DNA from: DMER64 sp041652255
GTDB lineage: Bacteria > Bacteroidota > Bacteroidia > Bacteroidales > UBA932
Reading direction: 5' to 3'
Assembly: GCA_041652255.1 (NCBI GenBank)
Contig: JBAZHT010000001.1
Span: 62,001 to 126,000 of the forward strand
Length of the DNA stretch: 64,000 nt
Shown here: piece by piece, positions 52,947-61,001 of the stretch
Layout: each line of letters opens with the position of its first letter
How positions within the stretch are numbered: the stretch's first letter is position 1
Position numbers and translations under genes: made by a program
The notes under the pieces: model-generated
Seen by the model: the letters and a program-made list of their open reading frames with translations, nothing else
The model's database searches: none
What the model was told of the DNA's origin: nothing

Positions 52947-53669
52947 TTAGTATGATTCTTCAATCTTTCCAAACCGGCGTTTCCTGTTAAAATAAGCGTT
53001 CAAGGCTTTCTCGAAATCAGGTTTGCGAAAATCAGGCCAAAGTACGGGTGTAAAATATAATTCAGTGTAGGCCATCTGCCACAGCATGAAATTGCTTATG
53101 CGCATCTCCCCACTAGTTCTTATCATAAGATCAGGATCCGGGATCCCTTCAGTAGACAAGTATCTGGAAAAATCCCCGGGAGTGATGACTGAGTTTTCAG
53201 ATATGGACACTTCATTTTCAAGATAACGGTTAACTGCCTGGAGAATATCCCACTTGCCGCTGTAATTGACGGCCAGGATCAACGTCATGGCCGTGTTTTT
53301 TGAGGTCTGGTCCACACACTGGTCCATACGTTCCAGTACATCGGGTTTAAGATGGGCGCGGTCACCAATAAAAATGCAGCGAACATTGTTTTTCATCAGA
53401 GTGGGCGTTTCGTTGTGAATGGAATCCACCATCAGCGACATCAGAGCATCTGTTTCTCTTTTGGGACGGCCCCAGTTTTCTTCCGAAAAAACAAAAAGAC
53501 TCAGGTAAGAAATACCTTTCTCTACGGCAAACTCCGTTGCTTCACGAACGGCATCCACTCCCTGGCGGTGTCCCAGGTTTCTTTCCAGGCCGCGGGATAT
53601 AGCCCATCTTCCGTTCCCGTCCATAATTATGGATACATGACAGGGCATTTTTCCTGTTTCTTTAAGCAT
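52947..53669 (-). CDS. uppS: Undecaprenyl diphosphate synthase
   Basis: Cis-prenyltransferase making the C55 lipid carrier for cell-wall synthesis, 240 residues from the ATG at 53669. The catalytic Asp is D17 in IIMDGNGRWA. SLFVFSEENWGRP, DLMIRTSGEMRISNFMLWQ and YTELYF are the other family blocks. The chosen start overlaps the nadK stop by 8 bases; an in-frame start nine codons upstream (53696) would overlap more. GGAGGT lies 7 bases before the ATG but inside nadK codons, so it may be chance. Confidence 0.94.
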   Translation of the reverse strand: MLKETGKMPCHVSIIMDGNGRWAISRGLERNLGHRQGVDAVREATEFAVEKGISYLSLFVFSEENWGRPKRETDALMSLMVDSIHNETPTLMKNNVRCIFIGDRAHLKPDVLERMDQCVDQTSKNTAMTLILAVNYSGKWDILQAVNRYLENEVSISENSVITPGDFSRYLSTEGIPDPDLMIRTSGEMRISNFMLWQMAYTELYFTPVLWPDFRKPDFEKALNAYFNRKRRFGKIEESY

Positions 53670-54471
53670 AATCTTCACCTCCGTTTCTTTTATCAAATCC
53701 CAACATCAATTTTTCCCTTAACGTGGTAATAAAATCATTCCCGGCAAAAGACAAGCTGGTAATGCTGAAAGAAGCTTTTTTCACAATAAATGCATAAGGC
53801 AGGTCAATATCTACGGATCGGTTGTCAAGGTGTAACTGGGCTTTGGAGCTCCGGCTTTTTACCTCAATTTCCAGTTGTGCATCGTCTTTAAAAACTATTG
53901 GACGCACATTCAGGTTATGCGGGGCAATGGGAGATAGAATTAAAACTCCTGACTCGGGAAAGACAATAGGCCCTCCCACGCTTAACGAATAAGCCGTTGA
54001 CCCTGTTGGCGTTGCAACAATAATTCCATCACCCCTGTAAGTAGATACATGTTTCCCGTCAATCTTGACATCTACCTCAATCATGGCAGAACTATACCTT
54101 TGTATACATATTTCGTTAATGGCATACGGGTAGATCTTTTGTCTGAGGTCTGTCTGTTCAATCGCAAGAACAGTATGTATGGTTTTACAGTACTGCTTCA
54201 TTTGCACGGCATCAAACAGGTGTTCAATAAAATCGGGCCCGCACCCGGTAAGAAAACCGAGCCTTCCAAAATTGATACCCACGATGGGAACCCCTGAATT
54301 TTTGACAATCTGAAGTGCTTCAAGGAATGTCCCGTCACCTCCTGCTGTAATCAACAGATCTGTATCCCCCGGCATAATACGGTCCTTGGGAAGCATCTCA
54401 AAAGAAACATCTCCCCTGTCAGGGAGAAGCCAGTCCTTATTGATTTCCTGCCCGTAAAAAACGACCTTCAT
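53662..54471 (-). CDS. nadK: NAD kinase
   Basis: Phosphorylates NAD to NADP, 269 residues from the ATG at 54471. The diagnostic motif is AGGDGTFLEA (GGDGT at residues 44-48), with NE near residue 117 (INEICIQRY) and the DGIIVATPTGSTAYSLSVGG loop, here quoted at its limit. Starts further upstream would extend into the promoter. It heads the envelope gene series on the minus strand and is divergent from pdxJ. Confidence 0.95.
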   Translation of the reverse strand: MKVVFYGQEINKDWLLPDRGDVSFEMLPKDRIMPGDTDLLITAGGDGTFLEALQIVKNSGVPIVGINFGRLGFLTGCGPDFIEHLFDAVQMKQYCKTIHTVLAIEQTDLRQKIYPYAINEICIQRYSSAMIEVDVKIDGKHVSTYRGDGIIVATPTGSTAYSLSVGGPIVFPESGVLILSPIAPHNLNVRPIVFKDDAQLEIEVKSRSSKAQLHLDNRSVDIDLPYAFIVKKASFSITSLSFAGNDFITTLREKLMLGFDKRNGGEDYA

Positions 54472-54472
54472 G

Positions 54473-54503
54473 TTTGTATTGCCGATAAGTTGGTGTACTT
54501 TTG
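54473..54503 (+). promoter_or_regulatory. Promoter of pdxJ (TTTG-N19-TACTTTTG)
   Basis: TTTG at 54473-54476 and TACTTTTG at 54496-54503 are separated by 19 bases, a complete Bacteroidota promoter. The transcript should begin near 54507, about 15 bases before the pdxJ ATG. It interlocks with the nadK promoter. Confidence 0.8.
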
Positions 54504-54506
54504 CAG

Positions 54507-54514
54507 CAAAGATA
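54507..54514 (-). promoter_or_regulatory. Predicted -7 box for nadK
   Basis: The minus strand reads TATCTTTG. Transcription would start near 54503, giving a leader of about 32 bases before nadK. The box lies 3 bases from the divergent pdxJ -7 box, so the two cannot both be occupied. Confidence 0.55.
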
Positions 54515-54521
54515 ACCAATA

Positions 54522-55241
54522 ATGACAAATCTAAGTGTTAATGTCAACAAATTTGCCACCTTGCGAAATGCCAGAGGAGGCAATATGCCTGATGTCATAA
54601 AAGCCGTCAAAGATTGTGAAAGTTTCGGCGCTCAGGGCATTACCGTTCACCCCAGACCTGACGAACGTCACATACGATACAGGGATGTTAGGGATATCAA
54701 ACCCGTTATAACCACCGAGTTCAATATTGAAGGCAATCCCATCCCTTCTTTCATAGACCTTGTTCTTGAAGTCAAACCAGCTCAGGTCACATTGGTTCCC
54801 GATGCTCACGATGCAATCACCTCAAACGCGGGATGGGATACTGTCCGCCATCGGGATGCCCTGAAAGAATGGGTGAAGCTATTCAAAGACGCGGGAATCA
54901 GGGTGTCTCTTTTTGTAGATCCAGACCCTGAAATGATAAAAGCAGCAGCCTATACCGGAGCGGACCGGGTGGAACTGTATACGGAATCTTACGCACATTT
55001 GTACGAACGTGACCGTGAAAAAGCCATACACCCCTATATTACAGCAGCACAAGCAGCTGCCCGTTATTCCCTGGGCCTGAATGCGGGACACGACCTTAAT
55101 CTTAGCAATGTCGCTTATTTTCAACGTAATATACCCGGGTTGCTGGAAGTCTCAATTGGCCATGCCCTTATATGCGAATCCATTTATTACGGTCTGGAAA
55201 ATACGATTCAGATGTATTTAAAGCAACTCTCCGATTTTTAA
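54522..55241 (+). CDS. pdxJ: Pyridoxine 5'-phosphate synthase
   Basis: Closes the ring of pyridoxine 5'-phosphate in the DXP-dependent vitamin B6 route; its substrate 1-deoxyxylulose 5-phosphate is made by Dxs, also in this window. The 239 residues form a TIM barrel: LSVNVNKFATLRNARGGNMP at the N-terminus, GITVHPRPDERHIRYRDV with the catalytic His/Glu, and GLNAGHDLNLSNV near the end. It has its own promoter and is followed 32 bases later by an OmpH-like gene with a separate -7 box. Confidence 0.95.
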   Translation: MTNLSVNVNKFATLRNARGGNMPDVIKAVKDCESFGAQGITVHPRPDERHIRYRDVRDIKPVITTEFNIEGNPIPSFIDLVLEVKPAQVTLVPDAHDAITSNAGWDTVRHRDALKEWVKLFKDAGIRVSLFVDPDPEMIKAAAYTGADRVELYTESYAHLYERDREKAIHPYITAAQAAARYSLGLNAGHDLNLSNVAYFQRNIPGLLEVSIGHALICESIYYGLENTIQMYLKQLSDF

Positions 55242-55242
55242 T

Positions 55243-55250
55243 TATATTTG
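55243..55250 (+). promoter_or_regulatory. Predicted -7 box upstream of the third OmpH-like gene
   Basis: TATATTTG begins one base after the pdxJ stop. Transcription would start near 55254, about 20 bases before the ATG at 55274. No -33 TTTG at the right spacing is seen. Confidence 0.5.
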
Positions 55251-55273
55251 CACGTTCTTATTTTTAATTAATC

Positions 55274-55882
55274 ATGAAGAAAACATCACTGATAATCACC
55301 ATTTTACTGACACTTGCCATTGCGGCACTTTACATTTTACATTTTACGGGTATTGGAACCGGGAAACCCTCAGTCGTTGAATCTGAAACCGGATTGAGTG
55401 AAGTACCTGCCGGCAACATTGTATACATTCGAATGGATTCCCTGTTAAACCAATATGATTTTTTTCTGGATCTGCAGACGGATTTGAATGCAAAAGCCCG
55501 CATAGTTGAGGACGATCTTACAAAAAAAGGACGTGCTTTTGAGAAAGACGTAACCAGTTTTCAGGAAAAGGTTCAAAAAGGCCTCATCACCAGGTATCAG
55601 GCTGAAACACAACAGAATCAGCTGGCTGCCCGTCAGCAGGAACTGGAGCAGTATGCACAGCAAAAACAAATGGAACTGTCCGAGGAAAACCAGGTTATGC
55701 TCAACCGGGTGCTGGATGCCCTCAAAACTTTTATGGCAGAATACCGTGTACTCAACAACTACGATCTGATCCTTACCACTGACGGAAGCAGCAATACCAT
55801 CATTGATGGAACTATGTCACTGGATGTAACAAAAGATGTAGTGAAAGGGCTGAATCGCGAATACGCCAAAAGCCGCAAATAG
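55274..55882 (+). CDS. OmpH/Skp-like protein with N-terminal membrane anchor
   Basis: A 202-residue protein of Skp-like design. A hydrophobic helix at residues 5-24 has no clear cleavage site. A strand follows (NIVYIRMDSLLNQYDF), then a long Gln/Glu/Lys-rich coiled coil at about 70-150 and a closing block (NYDLILTTDGSSNTIID). It differs from the two copies next to bamA by a 20-residue spacer after the hydrophobic helix, and may stay tethered to the inner membrane. Role as a periplasmic holdase is inferred. It lies 9 bases before purC. Confidence 0.8.
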   Translation: MKKTSLIITILLTLAIAALYILHFTGIGTGKPSVVESETGLSEVPAGNIVYIRMDSLLNQYDFFLDLQTDLNAKARIVEDDLTKKGRAFEKDVTSFQEKVQKGLITRYQAETQQNQLAARQQELEQYAQQKQMELSEENQVMLNRVLDALKTFMAEYRVLNNYDLILTTDGSSNTIIDGTMSLDVTKDVVKGLNREYAKSRK

Positions 55883-55891
55883 GAAGCACCT

Positions 55892-56842
55892 ATGAATTCG
55901 GTCATCAGGACTCAATTTGATTTCCCGCGTCAAACAGGTGTTTATACAGGCAAGGTTCGCGATGTTTATACGATCGACAACCGTATACTTGTTATGGTAG
56001 CAACGGACAGGATATCTGCATTTGACATTGTTTTTCCCAGGGGTATAACGTACAAAGGCCAGATATTGAACCGGATCGCTTCCGATTTTTTGGATCTTAC
56101 CGCAGAGATTGTCCCCAATTGGAAGATTGCGTCTCCCCATCCCATGGTTACTGTCGGGTACCGTTGTGAACCGTTCCCTGTAGAAATGATTGTCAGATCC
56201 TATCTGACCGGCAGTTCCTGGAGAACCTACAAAAGCGGTCAGCGTACACTTTGCGGGATCACACTCCCTGAAGGAATGAAGGAACACCAGGCCTTTCCCC
56301 GACCTATTATAACTCCTACCACAAAAGCTGAAATTGGGGCTCATGACCAGGATATTTCCCCGGAAGAAATCATTGCCAGTGGTCTTGTAAGTGAAACAGA
56401 CTACAAAAAGCTTGAAGAATATTCACTGGCACTATTTGAAAGAGGCCAAAAACTGGCAGCCGATAAAGGATTGATACTTGTTGATACCAAATATGAATTC
56501 GGGAAGCTCGGGGATACGATCTATCTTATTGACGAGATCCATACGCCCGATTCATCCCGGTATTTTTACGCGGATGATTACCGGGAAAATTTTTCCATGG
56601 GACTTCCTCCCAGGCAACTTTCCAAAGAGTTTGTACGGGAATGGCTCATGGATAACGGATTCAGCGGACAACCCGGGCAGAAAATGCCTGTTCTTACCGA
56701 CCATGTCATTGAGAATATATCCAATCGGTACATTGAATTATTCGAACATCTTACAGGCACGGCTTTTGTACCTTTGACATATGACGATGCATTTTACGAA
56801 ACCATGGAAGGGTGCATCCGCAATATGATTGCCCGTTTATGA
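55892..56842 (+). CDS. purC: SAICAR synthetase (long form)
   Basis: Phosphoribosylaminoimidazole-succinocarboxamide synthase of purine synthesis. The 316 residues correspond to the longer, yeast-like form rather than the 237-residue E. coli form. Motifs include GKVRDVYTI, MVATDRISAFDIVFPRGI, VEMIVRSYLTGSSWRTY, and LVDTKYEFG with IYLIDEIHTPDSSRY. Its stop overlaps the start of the LysM-protein gene (ATGA). Confidence 0.95.
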   Translation: MNSVIRTQFDFPRQTGVYTGKVRDVYTIDNRILVMVATDRISAFDIVFPRGITYKGQILNRIASDFLDLTAEIVPNWKIASPHPMVTVGYRCEPFPVEMIVRSYLTGSSWRTYKSGQRTLCGITLPEGMKEHQAFPRPIITPTTKAEIGAHDQDISPEEIIASGLVSETDYKKLEEYSLALFERGQKLAADKGLILVDTKYEFGKLGDTIYLIDEIHTPDSSRYFYADDYRENFSMGLPPRQLSKEFVREWLMDNGFSGQPGQKMPVLTDHVIENISNRYIELFEHLTGTAFVPLTYDDAFYETMEGCIRNMIARL

Positions 56843-58206
56843 GAATCAGAAACATTTTCCTGGTCTTATTCCTGTTTTTCTTTATTACGTTGGGAGCTCA
56901 GGAACAGCATTATATCCGTCATAAAGTACGCTGGATGGAAACGTTGTATTCCATTGCCAGAAAATACAAAGTAGATGCGAAGGATATAGCCCTGCTCAAT
57001 AACCTGAAAACAGGAGACATCACCAGGGGACAAATATTACTCATCCCCGATCCAGACAACGAAGAAAAGCAAGAGATTACCGGCAACATTCAGGAAACCC
57101 TGCCGGATGTGGATCTTCCCGTTCCCGCAGAAAAGTCGGAACGTTCCTGTAATGATATCATATCTGCGGGTTCTTACAGACCCGTTATATCCGTTTTACT
57201 TCCCTTTTCCGACACTATATCCGGCAGTGAATTCATTGAATTCTACCAAGGGGCCCTCCTGGCAGCGGAAGAAATGAAAGAAAGGGGCATGCCCCTGGTA
57301 TTACAAGTATTCGACTGGTACAGGCAGCCTGTGGATGTTTTGCTTTCCGGTGAGACCCTGGGGAATAGTGATCTTATAATCGGGCCGGTATACGCCAATG
57401 ACATTGGCAGTACCATTTCTTATTTTCGCAACAGCGACGTAAAAATCGTTTCTCCACTGGACGGAAATGCAGAAATCTGGGTCAGTTCCTATCCCCATCT
57501 TTTCCAGGTACAACCGAGCTTAGAGGCCCAGCAGGAATCGTTGTTAAAATATTTGGATCCTCACAGTGCATCTGTTTGGATCATTTCTGAAGAAGGAGAA
57601 CAACACGTTGCTCCCGGATTGAGGTCAATACTTGATAACAACCTGATCATCTACCGACATTTTTCTTACGATGTCCTGCAAGGCAGAGAAGTCACGGAAG
57701 TTTTGCGTGAAGTACTTGGCGCAAACGAAAGGAACCAGATCATTATTGCCTCACAAAATGAAGCTTTTGTTTCCGATGCCGTACGCAATTTACATTTGTT
57801 GCATGCTTACGACAGCATACCCATTGAACTGTTCGGCCTGTCCCGCTGGCGGACTTTTGAAACACTAGACCTGACTGCCCTGCACCAGCTAAAGGTCATT
57901 TTGCCTCTCTCGGTTTACGCGGACTACTCGGCAAAGAAAGTGCAGGCGTTCATCAGGAATTTCCGGTTAATTTATGACGGCGAACCTTCCCAATACGCAT
58001 TCCAGGGATACGATGTAATGTTGTATTTTTTGAACGCCATGTTCTTATACGGACCTGATTTTGAGTATTGTCTGGACAATCTACAGATCCCTTTATTACA
58101 GAATCATTTTTCCTTTTACAGGCGATCTCCCGAAAGCGGTTATTCCAATACCGGAATTCGTATGATCCGTTACCTGCCTGATTTTACGGTAGAACTTTTA
58201 CCCTGA
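56839..58206 (+). CDS. LysM domain plus periplasmic-binding-fold protein
   Basis: A 455-residue secreted protein. A signal peptide (residues 1-20, ending LGAQ) precedes a single LysM domain at about 26-72 (ETLYSIARKYKV, LNNLKTGD, GQILLIPD), which would bind peptidoglycan glycan chains. After a charged linker, residues 115-450 resemble a type 1 periplasmic-binding fold: ISVLLPFSDT, FYQGALLAAEEMKERG, VQVFDW-like strands, and LIIGPVYANDIGS. There is no lipobox. The fold is reminiscent of ABC substrate-binding proteins and of LpoA, but no transporter genes are near. The start at 56839 overlaps the purC stop; an earlier start at 56812 lies inside purC. Function unknown. Confidence 0.75.
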   Translation: MRIRNIFLVLFLFFFITLGAQEQHYIRHKVRWMETLYSIARKYKVDAKDIALLNNLKTGDITRGQILLIPDPDNEEKQEITGNIQETLPDVDLPVPAEKSERSCNDIISAGSYRPVISVLLPFSDTISGSEFIEFYQGALLAAEEMKERGMPLVLQVFDWYRQPVDVLLSGETLGNSDLIIGPVYANDIGSTISYFRNSDVKIVSPLDGNAEIWVSSYPHLFQVQPSLEAQQESLLKYLDPHSASVWIISEEGEQHVAPGLRSILDNNLIIYRHFSYDVLQGREVTEVLREVLGANERNQIIIASQNEAFVSDAVRNLHLLHAYDSIPIELFGLSRWRTFETLDLTALHQLKVILPLSVYADYSAKKVQAFIRNFRLIYDGEPSQYAFQGYDVMLYFLNAMFLYGPDFEYCLDNLQIPLLQNHFSFYRRSPESGYSNTGIRMIRYLPDFTVELLP

Positions 58207-58998
58207 TCACAGGTTATCCCTTTCAATATCCCTGAAATACCTGACCGTCTCTGTTTTGAGCTCTGCGGCAGCTGATTCATCACATACGATAATGGCTTTG
58301 GGATGCATTTGCAGGGCGGTAACGGTCCACATATGTGATACAGATCCTTCAACGGCATGATGTAAAGCCCGGGCTTTTCCGTGTCCGTTAACAAGGATCA
58401 AAACCTCCCGGGCATCCATTATAGTTCCTATTCCTACGGTTAACGCCGTTTTGGGAACACGGGAAATGTCGTTTTCAAAAAAACGGGCGTTAGCCAGTAA
58501 AGTATCGGTAGTAAGCGTTTTGATGCGGGTTCTGGAGACCAGGGAAGAGCCCGGTTCGTTAAAGGCTATATGACCGTCAGGCCCCACTCCCCCCAGAAAA
58601 AGTTGAATACCGCCGGCTTTTATTATGGCTTCCTCATAGATTGCACATTGGGACATGGGATCCGAAGCATTACCATTTAATATATGAATGTTGTCCGGAT
58701 CGATATCAATATGGCGGAAGAAATTTTCCTGCATGAAATAATGGTATGACTGGGGATGATCTTCGGGAATACCCACGTATTCATCCATATTGAATGTGAT
58801 AACATTTTTGAACGAAACCATACCTTCCCGGTACATGGCAATCAGTTTTCTGTATGTACCAAGCGGAGAAGAACCGGTAGGAAGGCCCAAAACAAAAGGA
58901 TCCCCGGAAGTGGGATTGTACGCCTTGATCTTATTGACAATATAATTGGCCGCCCAGGCAGAAAGACGGTCGTAATTATCCTGAATGATTACTCTCAT
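58207..58998 (-). CDS. nagB: Glucosamine-6-phosphate deaminase
   Basis: Converts glucosamine 6-phosphate to fructose 6-phosphate and ammonia, 263 residues. D72 (FNMDEY), H143 and E148 (GPDGHIAFNEPGS) coincide in number with the catalytic residues of E. coli NagB. LGLPTGSSPLGTY binds the phosphate. It follows recN by 4 bases on the same strand, and its stop directly abuts the stop of the LysM gene through the palindrome TGATCA. No nagA or transporter lies beside it. Confidence 0.95.
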   Translation of the reverse strand: MRVIIQDNYDRLSAWAANYIVNKIKAYNPTSGDPFVLGLPTGSSPLGTYRKLIAMYREGMVSFKNVITFNMDEYVGIPEDHPQSYHYFMQENFFRHIDIDPDNIHILNGNASDPMSQCAIYEEAIIKAGGIQLFLGGVGPDGHIAFNEPGSSLVSRTRIKTLTTDTLLANARFFENDISRVPKTALTVGIGTIMDAREVLILVNGHGKARALHHAVEGSVSHMWTVTALQMHPKAIIVCDESAAAELKTETVRYFRDIERDNL

Positions 58999-59002
58999 GG
59001 TG

Positions 59003-60670
59003 TTAATTATTTAAGTGTAACAGGTCTTTTGCATTTTGCATAGCTGCAGGGGTGATACTCGATCCGCTCAACATCCTGGCCACTTCCTTTATGCGTTCCT
59101 CTCCTTCCAGGGGCCATACTTTTGTTTGGGTCACATCATTTTCGGAATCCTTGTGCACCAGGTAATGGGAATTCCCTTTTGCTGCGACCTGGGGCAAGTG
59201 TGTTATGGCCAATACCTGCATATAACCGGATAGTTCGTGGATCATTGTGCCCATACTATCTGCTATTTTTCCGGATACGCCCTGATCTACTTCGTCAAAT
59301 ATGATGGTACTCAACCCGGAATGTTGTGCTATCACCGTTTTAATACATAACATCAAACGTGACATTTCACCACCGGAGGCAATGCGGCTCAGTTCCCTGG
59401 GGGGAATATCCTTGTTGGCAGAAAACAGTATTTCCAGGACTGTATTGCCTGTTGGTCCGTATACCGGTTTTTCTTCAATATTGAATTCTATCCGGGCATA
59501 TGGGATCCCCAACAGGGCCAATCTTGTTCTGAGTTGTTCAGAAAATTTTTTTAAACAGGCCGTCCGTTCTTTATGCAAACGAGAAGCCAGTGAATTTCTT
59601 TCCTGTGTCAGAGCATTGAGTTCTTTCTCCAACTCATGCAAACGGGAAAAGTCAGTATCTGCCTGCTGTAAATTTCTATCCAGAGAATCCTTTAATTCTA
59701 TCAATTGATCTACTGTTTGAACGTTGTGTTTACGCTCCAGGGAATAGATCTTATCCAGCCGAAGGGTGACCGCATCCAGTCTGGAAGGATCATCCTGTAC
59801 GGTATTTATTGTATTGGAACATTCCATGGCCAGATCTTTGAGCTCTATACGAACCTGTTCAAGCCGGGCGGCGGTTTCAGAAAAATCCGGATACCGTGTT
59901 GTAACGGCACCGGCCGATTTTTCTGCTTCTTTCATTCTTCCCAAAACGGGGAAATCCCCTTCTTCAAGTATAGAAGTAATGACAAACAAATGCTGCCTGA
60001 TCTCAGACGCATGTTCCAATAACTTCAACTCGTTTTCCAAAGACTCCTGTTCTCCTGATTCCAGTCGGGCTTCCTGCAATTCCTGAAACTGAAAAGATAT
60101 ATAATCTACGTCTTTTTGTGTTTGTTCACAGGTATAACGTAAAGCCCTTGTCTGTTCGGTAAGGGCTGAGACCCTGCGATAAGTCTTCAGGTATTCCAGG
60201 CTCAACGGACCCAGCCCGGCAAATGCGTCAACCGCTTTTACAGGATAATCATTGTCAGCCAGCAACAGGTTTTCGTGTTGGGAATGAATGTCTATCAGCA
60301 AATTGCCTAATTTTTTCAAAAAACCGAGATTCACCGGTTGATCATTCACAAAGGAACGGCTTTTTCCTCCCGGATAAATCACCCGTCTTATGATGAGATC
60401 CGAAGAAAAATCCACCTGGTTTTCATTAAAATGACCTTCCAGATCCCTTTCTTCTTCCGGGATCCTGAAACAGGCTTCCACCACAGCGTTCGCGTTCTGA
60501 TCTCTGAGCACGCTTACATCCGCTCGCTGACCTAAGACAAGTGAAAGGGCACCCAATATAATAGATTTACCGGCTCCTGTTTCGCCGGTAAGGATCGTAA
60601 GGCCCTCGGAAAATTCAATATCAAGAATATTGATGAGGGCATAATTGGATATGCTCAGCGAATAAAGCAA
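59003..60670 (-). CDS. recN: DNA repair protein RecN
   Basis: SMC-like ATPase of double-strand-break repair, 555 residues. The P-loop GETGAGKS is at residues 29-36. A central coiled coil spans about 150-370 (for example LEKELNALTQERNSLA). The ABC signature and Walker B region are REL-SRIASGGEMSRLMLCI and STIIFDEVDQGVSG, followed by the H-loop VLAITHLPQVAAKG. It starts 2 bases after rpoZ and runs into nagB. Confidence 0.95.
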   Translation of the reverse strand: MLYSLSISNYALINILDIEFSEGLTILTGETGAGKSIILGALSLVLGQRADVSVLRDQNANAVVEACFRIPEEERDLEGHFNENQVDFSSDLIIRRVIYPGGKSRSFVNDQPVNLGFLKKLGNLLIDIHSQHENLLLADNDYPVKAVDAFAGLGPLSLEYLKTYRRVSALTEQTRALRYTCEQTQKDVDYISFQFQELQEARLESGEQESLENELKLLEHASEIRQHLFVITSILEEGDFPVLGRMKEAEKSAGAVTTRYPDFSETAARLEQVRIELKDLAMECSNTINTVQDDPSRLDAVTLRLDKIYSLERKHNVQTVDQLIELKDSLDRNLQQADTDFSRLHELEKELNALTQERNSLASRLHKERTACLKKFSEQLRTRLALLGIPYARIEFNIEEKPVYGPTGNTVLEILFSANKDIPPRELSRIASGGEMSRLMLCIKTVIAQHSGLSTIIFDEVDQGVSGKIADSMGTMIHELSGYMQVLAITHLPQVAAKGNSHYLVHKDSENDVTQTKVWPLEGEERIKEVARMLSGSSITPAAMQNAKDLLHLNN

Positions 60671-60672
60671 TA

Positions 60673-60999
60673 TTAATCTTTGGGTTCTTCAACCACTTTA
60701 TAATATGTCTCTCCGTCTTCAAACTCTTTTATGGCAATCAGCGTAGGTTTAGGCTGACGTTCATAATAACGTGAAATTTCAATTTGTTCACGATTTTCAA
60801 ATGTTTCCTCCAATGTGTCGGCAAAATTCGAAAACTCTTCCAACCTGCTGTTCAGTTCTTTCTTAACTTCAGCAGATATCTGATTGGCACGCTGTGCAAC
60901 AATCATTACAGTCTCATAAACGTTACCTGTCTTCTCCGACAATTTGGAAAGATCACGGGTAACTGTAGTATCGGGAACGGGCGTCTTTTTATTATCCAT
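60673..60999 (-). CDS. rpoZ: RNA polymerase omega subunit, Bacteroidota type
   Basis: A 108-residue protein matching the divergent RpoZ of Bacteroidota. The core is VTRDLSKLSEKTGNVYETV followed by IVAQRANQIS, where the RANQI segment corresponds to the conserved omega helix that clamps the beta-prime C-terminus. The C-terminal half (ENREQIEISRYYERQPKPT) is typical of this lineage. It lies 2 bases after bamD and 2 before recN, as part of one transcript. Confidence 0.88.
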   Translation of the reverse strand: MDNKKTPVPDTTVTRDLSKLSEKTGNVYETVMIVAQRANQISAEVKKELNSRLEEFSNFADTLEETFENREQIEISRYYERQPKPTLIAIKEFEDGETYYKVVEEPKD

Positions 61000-61001
61000 A
61001 T

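Noticed and set aside
53669..53690. GGAGGT 7 bases before the uppS ATG as a third SD gene
   Set aside because: The bases encode Gly-Gly at the end of nadK, so the match may come from nadK coding needs; not counted with the rpsU and hpf SDs.
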